From JBNKHH01 sp050290245 (lineage in GTDB: Bacteria > Pseudomonadota > Alphaproteobacteria > Rhodobacterales > Rhodobacteraceae), in contig JBNKHH010000059.1 of NCBI GenBank assembly GCA_050290245.1, forward strand, positions 62,001-126,000: DNA of 64,000 nt, read 5' to 3'. Below, one piece after another: positions 1 through 8,665 of the stretch (the first letter of the stretch is position 1; each line of letters opens with the position of its first letter). A program made the position numbers and the translations under genes. The notes under the pieces are model-generated. The model had not been told where the DNA came from, ran no database searches, and worked only from the letters and a program-made list of their open reading frames with translations.

Positions 1-1661
1 TCCGCCGAGGCGATCAGCCCGACCGCGCCAATGGTTGGCGTAGGCAGGATCGCGCTGCCGTCGGTTTCATTATACAGCGACACGTTGCCTGACACGATTG
101 GCATGTCCAGCGCCGCACAGGCCGCGCCGATGCCTTTGATCGCACCGACGAACTGGCCCATGATCTCGGGTTTTTCGGGGTTGCCGAAGTTCAGGTTGTC
201 GGTCGAAGCCAAGGGCTTTGCGCCGGATGCACAGAGGTTGCGATAAGCCTCGGCTACCGCCTGCTTGCCGCCCTCGACCGGGTTTGCCCGGACATAGCGC
301 GGCGTCACGTCCGAAGTGAAAGCCAGCATTTTGTTGGTGCCGTGGACACGCACGATACCAGCCCCCAGGCCGGGGCGCTGCACGGTATCGGCCATGACCT
401 GGCTGTCGTACTGCTGCCAGACCCACTGCTTGCGGGCATAGTTGGGCGAGCCGATCAACGCCTTCAGTGCATCAATGGCGCCGATCTCGAGAGTCTCGGC
501 AAAGGGCGTTGCCGGCGCGGTCGCCACATGCGGCCGGTCGTATTCCGGGGCGGTCGACGAGAGTTTCGACAGCGGCAGATCGGCCACGGTTTCGTTGCCG
601 TGCAGAACCAGGAAACGATCCTCGGCGATGGTTTCGCCGACGATGGCGAAATCCAGGTCCCACTTGTCAAAGATTGCCTTGGCGACATCCTCCAACTCGG
701 GGTTCAGCACCATGAGCATCCGCTCCTGGCTTTCCGAGAGCATCATTTCATAGGCGGTCATGTTTTCTTCGCGCTGCGGCACCTGGTCGAGGTTCAGCCG
801 AACGCCAAGGCCGCCCTTGTCACCCATCTCGACCGCGGAACAGGTCAGGCCGGCGGCCCCCATGTCCTGGATCGAGATCACGGCACCGGTTTGCATCAGC
901 TCAAGACAGGCCTCCAAAAGGCGCTTTTCGGTGAAGGGGTCGCCGACCTGAACCGTCGGGCGCTTTTCCTCGATGGTGTCGTCGAACTCGGCCGACGCCA
1001 TGGTCGCACCGCCGACACCGTCCCGACCAGTCTTGGCGCCGAGGTAGACGACAGGCATGCCGACTCCCGAGGCGGCCGAATAGAAAATCTTGTCGGCATC
1101 GGCCAGGCCTGCCGCAAAGGCATTGACCAGACAGTTGCCGTTATAGGCCTTGTGAAAACGCACTTCGCCACCCACCGTCGGCACGCCGAAGGCGTTGCCA
1201 TAGCCGCCGATGCCCTCGACCACGCCCGAAACCAGACGCTTGGTCTTTGGGTGCGACGGCTCGCCGAACGACAGCGAGTTCATCGCCGCTATTGGCCGCG
1301 CTCCCATGGTGAAGACGTCGCGCAGGATGCCGCCCACGCCGGTCGCCGCGCCCTGGTATGGCTCGATGTACGAGGGGTGGTTGTGGCTTTCCATCTTGAA
1401 GATCACCGCCTGGCCGTCGCCGATGTCGACAACGCCCGCGTTTTCGCCTGGTCCGCAGATCACCTGGGGGCCTTCGGTCGGCAGGGTGCGCAGCCATTTC
1501 TTGGAAGATTTATAGGAACAGTGCTCGTTCCACATGGCCGAGAAGATGCCCATCTCGGTGAAAGTGGGATCCCGGTTCAGAATTCGGATCACTTCGGCAT
1601 ATTCGTCGGGCGTGAAACCGTGCGCTGCGATGACGTCTTCGGTGATCTCGGGTTCTTGCAT
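1..1661 (-). CDS. purL: Phosphoribosylformylglycinamidine synthase subunit PurL (3' end outside window)
   Basis: Catalyses the ATP-dependent amidation of FGAR to FGAM in purine synthesis, in the cytoplasm, normally with separate PurS and PurQ subunits. Reading from the ATG at 1661, 553 codons are visible of a protein usually near 720 residues; the C-terminal part lies left of the window. The N-terminus carries the PurL signatures NEHCSYKSS, the nucleotide-binding KMESHNHPS and GAATGVGGI, followed by SFGEP and ISIQDMGAAGL. The start is supported by an AGAGGGG ribosome-binding site just upstream. Transcription is divergent from the membrane protein gene that begins near 1791. No frameshift was seen in the visible part. 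Confidence 0.96.
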   Translation of the reverse strand, partial: MQEPEITEDVIAAHGFTPDEYAEVIRILNRDPTFTEMGIFSAMWNEHCSYKSSKKWLRTLPTEGPQVICGPGENAGVVDIGDGQAVIFKMESHNHPSYIEPYQGAATGVGGILRDVFTMGARPIAAMNSLSFGEPSHPKTKRLVSGVVEGIGGYGNAFGVPTVGGEVRFHKAYNGNCLVNAFAAGLADADKIFYSAASGVGMPVVYLGAKTGRDGVGGATMASAEFDDTIEEKRPTVQVGDPFTEKRLLEACLELMQTGAVISIQDMGAAGLTCSAVEMGDKGGLGVRLNLDQVPQREENMTAYEMMLSESQERMLMVLNPELEDVAKAIFDKWDLDFAIVGETIAEDRFLVLHGNETVADLPLSKLSSTAPEYDRPHVATAPATPFAETLEIGAIDALKALIGSPNYARKQWVWQQYDSQVMADTVQRPGLGAGIVRVHGTNKMLAFTSDVTPRYVRANPVEGGKQAVAEAYRNLCASGAKPLASTDNLNFGNPEKPEIMGQFVGAIKGIGAACAALDMPIVSGNVSLYNETDGSAILPTPTIGAVGLIASA

Positions 1662-1790
1662 GATGTCCCCTCTGGCTTTGCGGGTCTCATAAAAGACAGG
1701 CGGGCCGGGGGGAAGGGCGATTGCGCAATTTCCCTCAGCGAAATGGTCGTGGCGCTTGCCAAAATTGCGCCTTCGGGGTCAAGTGACGTC

Positions 1791-2396
1791 ATGACACGCA
1801 TTGCACCCACGGGCGCCGAAAAAACGGTTGGCCTGTTCACGTTGGCCTACGTTCTTGGTTTCACCGTCTGGTTTCTGTCGATCGGGAACTATGAGTTCAT
1901 TGTCTACATCGTGACGATGGCCATCCTGATCGGTCTTGTCGCCTTGTCGCTCAGGAAAGCCGAATATCCGTCCGTCATGCTGTGGGCGCTTACGGTCTGG
2001 GGGCTGGCCCACATGGCGGGAGGTGGCGTGCCGGTCAATGGATCGGTTCTGTACAACCTGCACCTCGTGGATGTGATCGAGACCGAGCAATACTACATCC
2101 TCAAATACGACCAGGTGGTCCATGCCTACGGGTTTGCCGTCACCGCCTGGCTTTTGCACCACCTGATCACGCGGCATTACCCCGGGACGCGGGGCAGCTG
2201 GACCGCCTATGTCTACTCAGCGCTGGCCTCAATGGGTCTGGGAGCAACGAACGAAATCATAGAGTTCACCGCGGTTCTGGCCGTGCCGGACACCAATGTG
2301 GGTGGCTATTACAACACAGCCTTGGATCTGTGTTTCAACGCCGCTGGTGCTGTCATCGCCATGGTCCTCGTGCGTCTGTTCGCACGAAGGCCGTAA
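1791..2396 (+). CDS. DUF2238/YjdF-like inner membrane protein
   Basis: A 201-residue protein with about five hydrophobic segments and short loops, so an integral inner-membrane protein. The central stretch YDQVVHAYGF followed by TNEIIEF is the kind of D-x-x-x-H-x-x-G-F / N-E-x-x-E pattern seen in DUF2238 (YjdF-type) proteins, whose function is unknown. The open frame extends far upstream to 342, but that part lies antisense to purL and is not credible. Starts at 1791 or 1743 (16 residues longer) are both possible; neither has a strong ribosome-binding site. It stands alone, divergent from purL and convergent with the gene ending at 2406. Family assignment is moderate. Confidence 0.7.
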   Translation: MTRIAPTGAEKTVGLFTLAYVLGFTVWFLSIGNYEFIVYIVTMAILIGLVALSLRKAEYPSVMLWALTVWGLAHMAGGGVPVNGSVLYNLHLVDVIETEQYYILKYDQVVHAYGFAVTAWLLHHLITRHYPGTRGSWTAYVYSALASMGLGATNEIIEFTAVLAVPDTNVGGYYNTALDLCFNAAGAVIAMVLVRLFARRP

Positions 2397-2405
2397 CGGC
2401 AACGC

Positions 2406-2954
2406 TCAGCCTCTGCGCGCGGCCTCGACGCAGGCCGCGATATGTTTGGCGCGTGTCGCCTCTGTCTTGGTGGATTTGATCTTCAACAGCCAGTCGCGCC
2501 GGACCGAACGTGTCCAGCCATCCCACGCGTCGCGTGCTCCGCCAAGCGCAAGGTCAAGGTCTGCTGGCACCTCCAACCGATCCACGTCGTCCAGAAACGT
2601 CCACATCCCGTTGGCCTTGGCCGCTTCTACCAATGCCTCTCCGGCAGGCTGCATCCTGCCTGCGGCGCGCATGTCGGCGACGATCTTTTTGTTCACTGCG
2701 GACCAGGTCGCATTTTCCCGGCGAGGACCGATCATGTGCATCGTGCGGCGATCGTCCAGCGCCCGAACCATGCTGTCGACCCAGCCCCAGCAGATCAGCT
2801 CTTCCACAGCCTCGCCCCAGGACAGGAAATCGCGATGGCCCTTTTTGAAGGTGACCAGCCAAACCGGGTCATGCGTGGCGTGGTTTGCAGCGAGCCAATC
2901 GCGCAGATCGGCAATAGAGGCAACTTCGACGTGCGCCCGGTCGTTGCGGGTCAT
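2406..2954 (-). CDS. YdeI/OmpD-associated family protein
   Basis: A 182-residue soluble protein with no signal peptide. It has the layout of the YdeI/OmpD-associated (bacteriocin-protection-like) family: an N-terminal half with PVWLVTFKKG and SWGEAVEELICWGWVDS, and a basic C-terminal half ending WLLKIKSTKTEATRAKHIAACVEAARRG. Members are small cytoplasmic proteins of unclear function; some were named from envelope-stress or bacteriocin phenotypes. Its ATG overlaps the TGA of the upstream ACT-domain gene by four bases, so the two are probably co-transcribed and translationally coupled. Confidence 0.8.
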   Translation of the reverse strand: MTRNDRAHVEVASIADLRDWLAANHATHDPVWLVTFKKGHRDFLSWGEAVEELICWGWVDSMVRALDDRRTMHMIGPRRENATWSAVNKKIVADMRAAGRMQPAGEALVEAAKANGMWTFLDDVDRLEVPADLDLALGGARDAWDGWTRSVRRDWLLKIKSTKTEATRAKHIAACVEAARRG

Positions 2955-3340
2955 TTGTCCTGCTGGGCCCGCGTCTGCAACGCGCGTAGCAGCTCGACCG
3001 CTTCCTCAGCCTGTTTCGACGGGACGAAGATGTGATCGTGATGGCTCGCAGCCACGACGTTGGCGGGAATCTTCCTGCGGGCCAGCTCGGTTGCCACGGC
3101 CGCCGTCAGCGCCACGCCCGAGACGGACGAATAGACCATCAAAGTAATCTGTTTCATCGGGGCGTCATAGTTCAGGTCCAGCCGGTCGGCGTCGGCCTTG
3201 GGCAGGATCAGGGAAAGGCCTTCGTCCTCGACAAACGTGGCCCGCGCAAAGGTCGCGGCCGCCGCAGCATCTTCGTTGTGCAGCATCGAACAGAATACGA
3301 ATGTCCCCGGCTGGAGAACCGGGGTCATGTTAGCGATCAT
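2951..3340 (-). CDS. ACT domain protein (ACT_3/DUF2241 type)
   Basis: A roughly 129-residue cytoplasmic protein that looks like the small ACT_3 family, a predicted amino-acid-binding regulatory fold of unknown partner. Visible family features are the opening LQPGTFVFCSM, the central LDLNYDAPMKQITLMVYSSVSGVALTAAVATELARRKIPANVVAASHHDHIFVP, which contains the second beta-alpha-beta unit, and a short helical tail. The open frame runs back to 3559, but the upstream part covers a terminator hairpin and has no ribosome-binding site. The ATG at 3340 is preceded by AAGGGC at workable spacing; 3379 is an alternative. It is followed by the YdeI-like gene with an ATGA overlap. Confidence 0.8.
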   Translation of the reverse strand: MIANMTPVLQPGTFVFCSMLHNEDAAAAATFARATFVEDEGLSLILPKADADRLDLNYDAPMKQITLMVYSSVSGVALTAAVATELARRKIPANVVAASHHDHIFVPSKQAEEAVELLRALQTRAQQDK

Positions 3341-3472
3341 CTTGCGCGTGCCCTTGATCGGGCGAGTGCCGGAAGTCATCGTGAAGGGTGCTGCATCCTG
3401 AAACTCGTGACCCGCATTAGGCGGAGTTCCCCAAGATTTGGCAAGTGTTGTGCCGAGCAGCGCCTGTGCACG

Positions 3473-3501
3473 AAAAAACGGCCTGCGGCAGCAGGCCGTT
3501 T
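3473..3501 (-). terminator. Intrinsic terminator, minus strand
   Basis: An 11-bp perfect stem (arms at 3476-3486 and 3491-3501, AAACGGCCTGC with its complement) with a 4-base loop, followed on the minus strand by six T. It can end polA read-through or the candidate sRNA that starts near 3560. Confidence 0.8.
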
Positions 3502-3560
3502 GATCGGACGGATAAATTTTAAAACTCAATTCACTTGCAACGCACCCGCCACCCTTCACT
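3473..3560 (-). ncRNA. Candidate small RNA between polA and the ACT gene
   Basis: The 328 bases between polA's stop and the ACT gene hold no convincing gene but look like an sRNA unit on the minus strand. There is a perfect -35 TTGACA (3596-3591), a weak -10 near 3572-3567, and an intrinsic terminator at 3501-3473, predicting a transcript of about 88 nt. Two CTGCACAT copies with an 11-bp period (plus-strand ATGTGCAG at 3568-3575 and 3579-3586) lie between -35 and the start and could be an operator. It may instead be a terminated leader of the ACT/YdeI pair. Confidence 0.4.
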
Positions 3561-3707
3561 GACCCTAATGTGCAGCAAATGTGCAGATTTTGTCAAGATG
3601 GTATCGAGATTATGGCCAGATTTTGTTGGTAACACTCTGTTGAAGAAAGGGAAACGAGGCGCGCGCAAAGACAGGGTGCTCTTGCACTCTGCAATTCTGA
3701 TCGAGAA

Positions 3708-6515
3708 TCAGTGCGCTTCGGCCCAGTTTCGGCCCTTGCCAGCGTCCACGATCAGGGGCACAGCAAGTTGAATCGCGGGCATCGAAGCACTCTCCATCAC
3801 GACGCGCGCCGTCCCGATCAGATCGTCGACAGCGCCGTCCTCGACCTCGAACAATAACTCGTCGTGGACCTGTAGCAGCATCCTTGCGGGCAATCCCCTG
3901 ATGGCATCCGGCATGCGGATCATCGCTCGGCGGATCACGTCGGCGGCGGTGCCCTGGATGGGCGCGTTGATCGCGGCCCGTCGTGCAAAACCGGCCCGCG
4001 GCCCACGGTCGGCAATTTCAGGAGTGTGGATCTTTCGACCGAACAAGGTCTGTACGAATCCGTGCTCTTTCGCGAATTCGACTGTCTGATCCATATAGGC
4101 GCGGATGCCGGGGAAACGCTCGAAGTAGCGGTCGATAAACTCCTGCGCCTCTTTGCGCGGAATGCGCAGGTTGCGCGCAAGGCCAAAACCGGAGATGCCA
4201 TAGATCACGCCGAAATTGATCGCCTTGGCCTGGCGCCGCACTTCGGGTGTCATCTGGTCCAGCGGCACGTTGAACATCTCGGAGGCCGTCGCGGCGTGGA
4301 TGTCCTGACCCTCGCGGAAGGCCTGCTTCAGCGACTCGATATCGGCGATATGGGCGAGGATGCGGAGCTCGATCTGGCTGTAGTCGAGGCTGACCAGAGT
4401 GTGCCCGGGCGTCGCGATGAAGGCCTCGCGGATACGGCGGCCTTCCTCGGTGCGCACGGGAATATTCTGAAGGTTCGGATCAGTCGAAGCCAGGCGGCCC
4501 GTATTCGCGCCAGCGATGCTGTACGACGTGTGCACCCGGCCTGTGTCGATGTTGATGTGATCCTGAAGCGCGTCGGTATACGTCGACTTCAGCTTTTGCA
4601 CCTGCCGGTAATCCAGAATGCGGCCGGGCAATTCATGCTCTGTCGCCAAATCTTCGAGAACATCTGCCGGGGTCGAGTACTTACCGTTCTTGCCTTTTTT
4701 GCCGCCGGGCAAACCCATGACATCGAACAGAATTTCGCCCACCTGCGCGGGCGATCCGACATTGAATTTCTGTCCCGCCATCTCGTGGATTTCGTCTTCG
4801 AGCTGGGCCATTTTCTGGGCAAAGGCGTTGGACATGCGCGACAGAACATCCCGATCGACCTTGATCCCCGCCATCTCCATTTCGGCCAGAACGGGCACCA
4901 GTGGACGTTCCAATGTTTCATAGACGGTCGTCACCTGCTTACGGTGAAGTTGCGGCTTGAAAAGCTGCCACAGCCGCAGGGTGATGTCGGCATCTTCGGC
5001 GGCGTACTTGACAGCCTCGTCAATAGGCACGCGATCAAAGGTGATCTGGCTTTTTCCTGTGCCCAGAAGCGATTTTATCTCAATCGGCTGGTGCGCAAGA
5101 TAGCGGTCTGACAGCGTGTCCATGCCGTGATTGTGAAGCCCGGCATTCATCGCATAGCTCATCAGCAACGTGTCATCGATCGGGGCGACCTCGATGCCGT
5201 AGCGCGCGAAGATCTTCGCGTCGTACTTCATGTTCTGGCCGATCTTCAGGATCGACGGGTCTTCCAGAATCGGCTTCAGCGCCGCCAGGGCCTGGTCCAA
5301 TCCGATCTGACCTTCGGCCAGTTCGCCGGTGCCGAACAGGTCATCTTGGGCCGAACTCTTGTGAGTCAGCGGAATGTAGCAGGCCGCGCCAGGCTCGACG
5401 GCAAGCGACACGCCGACCAACTCGGCGACCATCTCGTTCAGCCCCGTGGTCTCGGTGTCCACCGCGACCCATCCTCGTTCGCGGGCCCGCGCCAGCCAAC
5501 CGTCCAGGGAGGCCAAATCCGAAACGCGTTCATAAGAGCCGATATCAAACGGCAGGGCGTCCGGTGTCTGATCATCCCGGTCGCCCGCGGTCTCGGCCGC
5601 TGCCGGCTCGGCGGCCGCGGGCAGTTCCGCTCCAAGCGCGTCGGCCACGCGTTTTGTAATCGTGCGAAATTCCATCTGGCCAAGAAAGGCGAGCAAGTCG
5701 TCGGCGATGGGTTCTTGAACCTCTAGCGAGTCAAGGTCGTAGTCCAGCTCCATGTCGCAATCGAGCGTGACCAACTGACGCGACAGCCGGATCTGGTCGG
5801 CATTTTCGATCAGGGTCTGTCGGCGTTTGGGCTGTTTGATTTCTGCGGCGCGCTCAAGGAGCGTGTCGAGATCACCATACTCGTTGATCAGAAGGGCAGC
5901 GGTCTTGACCCCGATCCCGGGCGCACCGGGAATGTTGTCGACGCTGTCACCGGCCAGGGCCTGTACGTCAACCACCTTTTCCGGCGGCACGCCGAACTTC
6001 GCCTCAACACCTTCGCGCCCGATGCGCGTGTTCTTCATGGCGTCATACATTTCGACCCCGCCACCCACGAGCTGCATCAGGTCCTTGTCCGACGACACGA
6101 TCGTTACCCGGCCGCCAGCGTCACGCGCCTTGCATGCCAACGTCGCGATGATGTCGTCGGCTTCAAATCCCTCCTGTTCCAGGCAGGCGATGTTGAAAGC
6201 CCGGGTCGCCTCGCGCGTCAGCGGCATCTGGGGGCGAAGGTCCTCGGGCATTTCGTCCCGGTTGGCCTTGTATTGATCATAGAGATCGTTGCGGAAGGTA
6301 TGCGAGCCCTTGTCGAACACCACCGCAACATGGGTTGGCGCATCCGGTCCCTTGTTGTCCTCGACCAGCTTCCAGATCATATTGACGAACCCCGACACCG
6401 CCCCGACCGGCAGCCCGTCGGATTTGCGCGTGAGGGGGGGCAGGGCGTGATAGGCGCGGAAAATGAAGGCCGAGCCGTCGATCAGGCTCAAGTGATGTCC
6501 CTTGCCGAATGCCAC
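3708..6515 (-). CDS. polA: DNA polymerase I
   Basis: A 935-residue polymerase for Okazaki fragment maturation and repair. Domains in order: 5'-3' exonuclease (about 1-290, with LIDGSAFIFRAYHAL, EADDIIATLA and SSDKDLMQLV), 3'-5' proofreading exonuclease (about 330-520, starting at VDTETTGL, so the catalytic Asp and Glu are kept), and the polymerase domain (about 550-935) with motif A DYSQIELRILAH, the O-helix RRQAKAINFGVIYG and motif C QVHDELLFEV. The reading frame runs up to 6650, but the GTG at 6515 sits behind an excellent AAGGAGGTCTGAC ribosome-binding site and begins at the usual family N-terminus (AFGKGHHLSLIDGS). It is monocistronic, with a terminator about 200 bases after the stop. Confidence 0.97.
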   Translation of the reverse strand: MAFGKGHHLSLIDGSAFIFRAYHALPPLTRKSDGLPVGAVSGFVNMIWKLVEDNKGPDAPTHVAVVFDKGSHTFRNDLYDQYKANRDEMPEDLRPQMPLTREATRAFNIACLEQEGFEADDIIATLACKARDAGGRVTIVSSDKDLMQLVGGGVEMYDAMKNTRIGREGVEAKFGVPPEKVVDVQALAGDSVDNIPGAPGIGVKTAALLINEYGDLDTLLERAAEIKQPKRRQTLIENADQIRLSRQLVTLDCDMELDYDLDSLEVQEPIADDLLAFLGQMEFRTITKRVADALGAELPAAAEPAAAETAGDRDDQTPDALPFDIGSYERVSDLASLDGWLARARERGWVAVDTETTGLNEMVAELVGVSLAVEPGAACYIPLTHKSSAQDDLFGTGELAEGQIGLDQALAALKPILEDPSILKIGQNMKYDAKIFARYGIEVAPIDDTLLMSYAMNAGLHNHGMDTLSDRYLAHQPIEIKSLLGTGKSQITFDRVPIDEAVKYAAEDADITLRLWQLFKPQLHRKQVTTVYETLERPLVPVLAEMEMAGIKVDRDVLSRMSNAFAQKMAQLEDEIHEMAGQKFNVGSPAQVGEILFDVMGLPGGKKGKNGKYSTPADVLEDLATEHELPGRILDYRQVQKLKSTYTDALQDHINIDTGRVHTSYSIAGANTGRLASTDPNLQNIPVRTEEGRRIREAFIATPGHTLVSLDYSQIELRILAHIADIESLKQAFREGQDIHAATASEMFNVPLDQMTPEVRRQAKAINFGVIYGISGFGLARNLRIPRKEAQEFIDRYFERFPGIRAYMDQTVEFAKEHGFVQTLFGRKIHTPEIADRGPRAGFARRAAINAPIQGTAADVIRRAMIRMPDAIRGLPARMLLQVHDELLFEVEDGAVDDLIGTARVVMESASMPAIQLAVPLIVDAGKGRNWAEAH

Positions 6516-6620
6516 CGTCAGACCTCCTTGAAATGCGTCCACGCGGTCATGCCACGAAAGCGGGCGTTCTGCCAGTGTCACCGGCCGGGTCCGCCGGCGG
6601 GGCCTGCCCCTCCGGACCAC

Positions 6621-6646
6621 CCCGGAGTATTCCTGGAAAGAAGAAG
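6621..6646 (+). repeat. Dispersed intergenic repeat, copy 1
   Basis: CCCGGAGTATTCCTGGAAAG followed by AAGAAG, in the gap between the HerA-like gene and polA. It shares the pattern CCGGag-TATT-n-aaaGAAGAAG with copies near 21453 and 61066. My impression is that short elements of this kind are scattered through Rhodobacterales genomes; their function is unknown. Confidence 0.5.
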
Positions 6647-6719
6647 GCAAATTTGGTCTGAATGGTCTTGCTTCCTGGGTCGGGTATCCCGAATTCCGGG
6701 GTAGAACCCCGGTTTGGCC

Positions 6720-8261
6720 TTACCGACCCTTGAACAGCCCGCCCAGAATGCCGCGCACGATGCGCCTTCCCGTGGTGCCGGTCAGCTCCTTTACGACCAT
6801 CTCAGTCAGCTTGTCGCCAAGGCCGTCGTCGCGGGACGACCGACGCGACGTCGAGCGTCCCACGTCCTTGCCGTCGTAGCGCCGGGCCTTTTTGAACTCG
6901 CGTTCATTTTCCTCGGCCTCTTCCTCAAGACGTTCGGCTTCCTCGGCCTCGCGGGCCGCCTCTGCGGCCCGTTTTGCCAGGATTTCATAGGCGCTTTCCC
7001 GGTCTCTCAGCGCCTCGTATTTGCCAGCCACCGGAGAGGTGTCGATCGCGGTTCTGCGTTCGTCACCCGAAATCGGCCCAAGCTGGGACGAGGGCGGGCG
7101 GATCAATGTGCGCTCAACCATGCCCGGGGCGCCCTTGGCTTCCAGCATTGATGTCACGGCCTCGCCGACGCCGACTTCGCGGATTGCCTGTTCGGTCGAG
7201 AACCGCGGATTGGTACGATAGGTTTCGGCGGCGCGTTTCAGGTTCTTCTGGTCCCTCGGCGTGAAGGCCCTCAACGCGTGTTGCACCCGGTTGCCAAGCT
7301 GGCCCAGGATGTCCTCTGGTACGTCGGCGGGATTCTGGGTGACGAAATAGACACCCACACCTTTCGAGCGGATCAGTCGCGCAACCTGTTCCACTTTGTC
7401 GATCAGGGCCTTCGGGGCATCGTCGAACAGCAGGTGCGCCTCGTCGAAAAAGAACACCAGCTTCGGCTTGTCGGGGTCGCCGACCTCGGGAAGCTCCTCG
7501 AACAGTTCCGACAATAGCCACAACAAGGACGTCGCATAGAGCCTGGGTGACGACATCAGCTTGTCGGCGGCCAGGATATTGATGCGTCCGCGCCCGTCCG
7601 CATCGGTGCGCATGATATCGGACAATTCCAGCGCCGGCTCACCGAAGAACTGTGTTGCGCCCTGGTTTTCCAATACGAGAAGCTGTCGCTGGATGGCTCC
7701 GACGGAGGCGGTCGAGATGTTGCCGTACCTCAGGGAGATCGTCTCGCGGTTCTCGCCCACCCAGACCAGCATGGACTGCAGGTCCCTCAGGTCCAAGAGC
7801 GGCAAACCCTCCTCGTCGGCGACGCGGAAAGCAATGTTCAAAACACCCTCCTGCGCTTCGGTCAGCTCCAGCAGGCGGGACAGCAGAAGGGGCCCCATCT
7901 CCGACACCGTCGTGCGCACCGGGTGGCCCTGTTCGCCGAATAGATCCCAGAAGGTCACGGGGAAATTGTTGTAGGAATAGTCGTCGAACCCGATGGTGCC
8001 CGCGCGCTTCTTGAAGGCGTCGTGCAGCTTGAAGTCCTCGCGGCCCGCGGCGGCCAGCCCCGACAAGTCGCCCTTCACGTCAGACAGGAAGACCGGCACG
8101 CCCCGGGCCGAGAATCCTTCGGCCATGATCTGAAGGGTGACGGTTTTGCCGGTGCCGGTCGCACCGGCGACCAGCCCGTGCCGGTTGGCATATTTCAACA
8201 GCATGGATTGTTTTACGCCGTATTCCGGGCCTCCGCCGCCGATGAATATCGTGTCTGACAC
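6720..8261 (-). CDS. HerA-like ATPase (DUF853, YjgR type)
   Basis: A 513-residue cytoplasmic P-loop ATPase of the FtsK/HerA superfamily in the DUF853 subgroup. The opening MSDTIFIGGGGPEYGVKQ is followed by Walker A GATGTGKT near residue 35 and LSDVKGDLSGLA. Walker B appears as VFFFDEAHLLF near residue 270, then sensor/arginine segments around YFVTQNPADVPEDILGQLGNRVQHALRAFTP. Residues about 425-475 form a charged Glu/Ala/Arg-rich coiled-coil-like linker, followed by a basic tail. Family members are predicted DNA or protein translocases without an established role. It is transcribed divergently from the candidate sRNA region at 8.3-8.6 kb. The start is consistent with family N-termini. Confidence 0.88.
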   Translation of the reverse strand: MSDTIFIGGGGPEYGVKQSMLLKYANRHGLVAGATGTGKTVTLQIMAEGFSARGVPVFLSDVKGDLSGLAAAGREDFKLHDAFKKRAGTIGFDDYSYNNFPVTFWDLFGEQGHPVRTTVSEMGPLLLSRLLELTEAQEGVLNIAFRVADEEGLPLLDLRDLQSMLVWVGENRETISLRYGNISTASVGAIQRQLLVLENQGATQFFGEPALELSDIMRTDADGRGRINILAADKLMSSPRLYATSLLWLLSELFEELPEVGDPDKPKLVFFFDEAHLLFDDAPKALIDKVEQVARLIRSKGVGVYFVTQNPADVPEDILGQLGNRVQHALRAFTPRDQKNLKRAAETYRTNPRFSTEQAIREVGVGEAVTSMLEAKGAPGMVERTLIRPPSSQLGPISGDERRTAIDTSPVAGKYEALRDRESAYEILAKRAAEAAREAEEAERLEEEAEENEREFKKARRYDGKDVGRSTSRRSSRDDGLGDKLTEMVVKELTGTTGRRIVRGILGGLFKGR

Positions 8262-8329
8262 TTTTCCGTCCCTTGTCGCGATACTTGTAAAAATTGGGGT
8301 GAGAATAGCTTGTTAACTATTATGTGCCA

Positions 8330-8415
8330 GTCTTCTCTCGTCCCGTTCAGTTTCTGGTTGGGCGGGACTTACTTCCTCCCTGTTGACTGGCCGCGCCGAA
8401 AGGCGCGGCTTTTTT
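8330..8415 (+). ncRNA. Candidate sRNA 1 (CCUCCC motif)
   Basis: The 404 bases between the HerA-like gene and ialB hold two terminated, non-coding units. The first has a promoter-like pair TTGGGG (8294-8299) and TATTAT (8318-8323), then about 86 nt. This contains a GTCCCG/CGGGAC stem (8340-8345 with 8363-8368), an unpaired TTCCTCCCTG stretch and a strong terminator at 8390-8415. CCUCC-type loops are typical of Rhodobacter stress sRNAs that touch ribosome-binding sites, but this one matches no sRNA I can name. The promoter call is weak; the terminator is strong. Confidence 0.5.
8390..8415 (+). terminator. Intrinsic terminator of candidate sRNA 1
   Basis: An 8-bp perfect GC stem GCCGCGCC/GGCGCGGC closed by a GAAA tetraloop and followed by six T. 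Confidence 0.9.
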
Positions 8416-8503
8416 CCTTGTCCTTGGTAAGTTTCTGCGGGGCCGCATGTTTTCTGACGGAATCCCTGTTGACGGGTCGAAAAACTGCGCTTAGCTTCCG
8501 CCC

Positions 8504-8571
8504 ACAATATAAGCTGGCCAGTCCAGCAGGGAGTGAACAGGAAAAGGACCTTTTGGGGTCCTTTTCTTTTT
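8504..8571 (+). ncRNA. Candidate sRNA 2, complementary to sRNA 1
   Basis: A second short unit directly behind the first. -35 TTGACG (8469-8474), a 17-bp spacer and -10 TAGCTT (8492-8497) predict a start near 8504; an intrinsic terminator ends it at 8571, giving about 68 nt. Bases 8516-8523 (GGCCAGTC) and 8527-8533 (CAGGGAG) are exactly complementary to 8385-8392 and 8376-8382 of sRNA 1, in matching order, so the RNAs could form a 15-bp duplex with a small internal loop. The remaining bases up to the ialB start at 8666 show nothing else. Confidence 0.5.
8542..8571 (+). terminator. Intrinsic terminator of candidate sRNA 2
   Basis: A 9-bp stem AAAAGGACC/GGTCCTTTT (8542-8550 with 8557-8565), 6-base loop, followed by CTTTTT. 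Confidence 0.8.
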
Positions 8572-8665
8572 GAGCAAAGGTTTGCTTGGGGGGCCGGTGG
8601 TCGCACTGACATCTTGATCCGACCATGATAGACGGCTGCAAAACCCTGATTTTTCCGAGGACCCG

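Noticed and set aside
342..1790. Long plus-strand open frame in front of the DUF2238-like gene
   Set aside because: It lies exactly antisense to purL and shows no family motif; only the part after 1743-1791 is credible.
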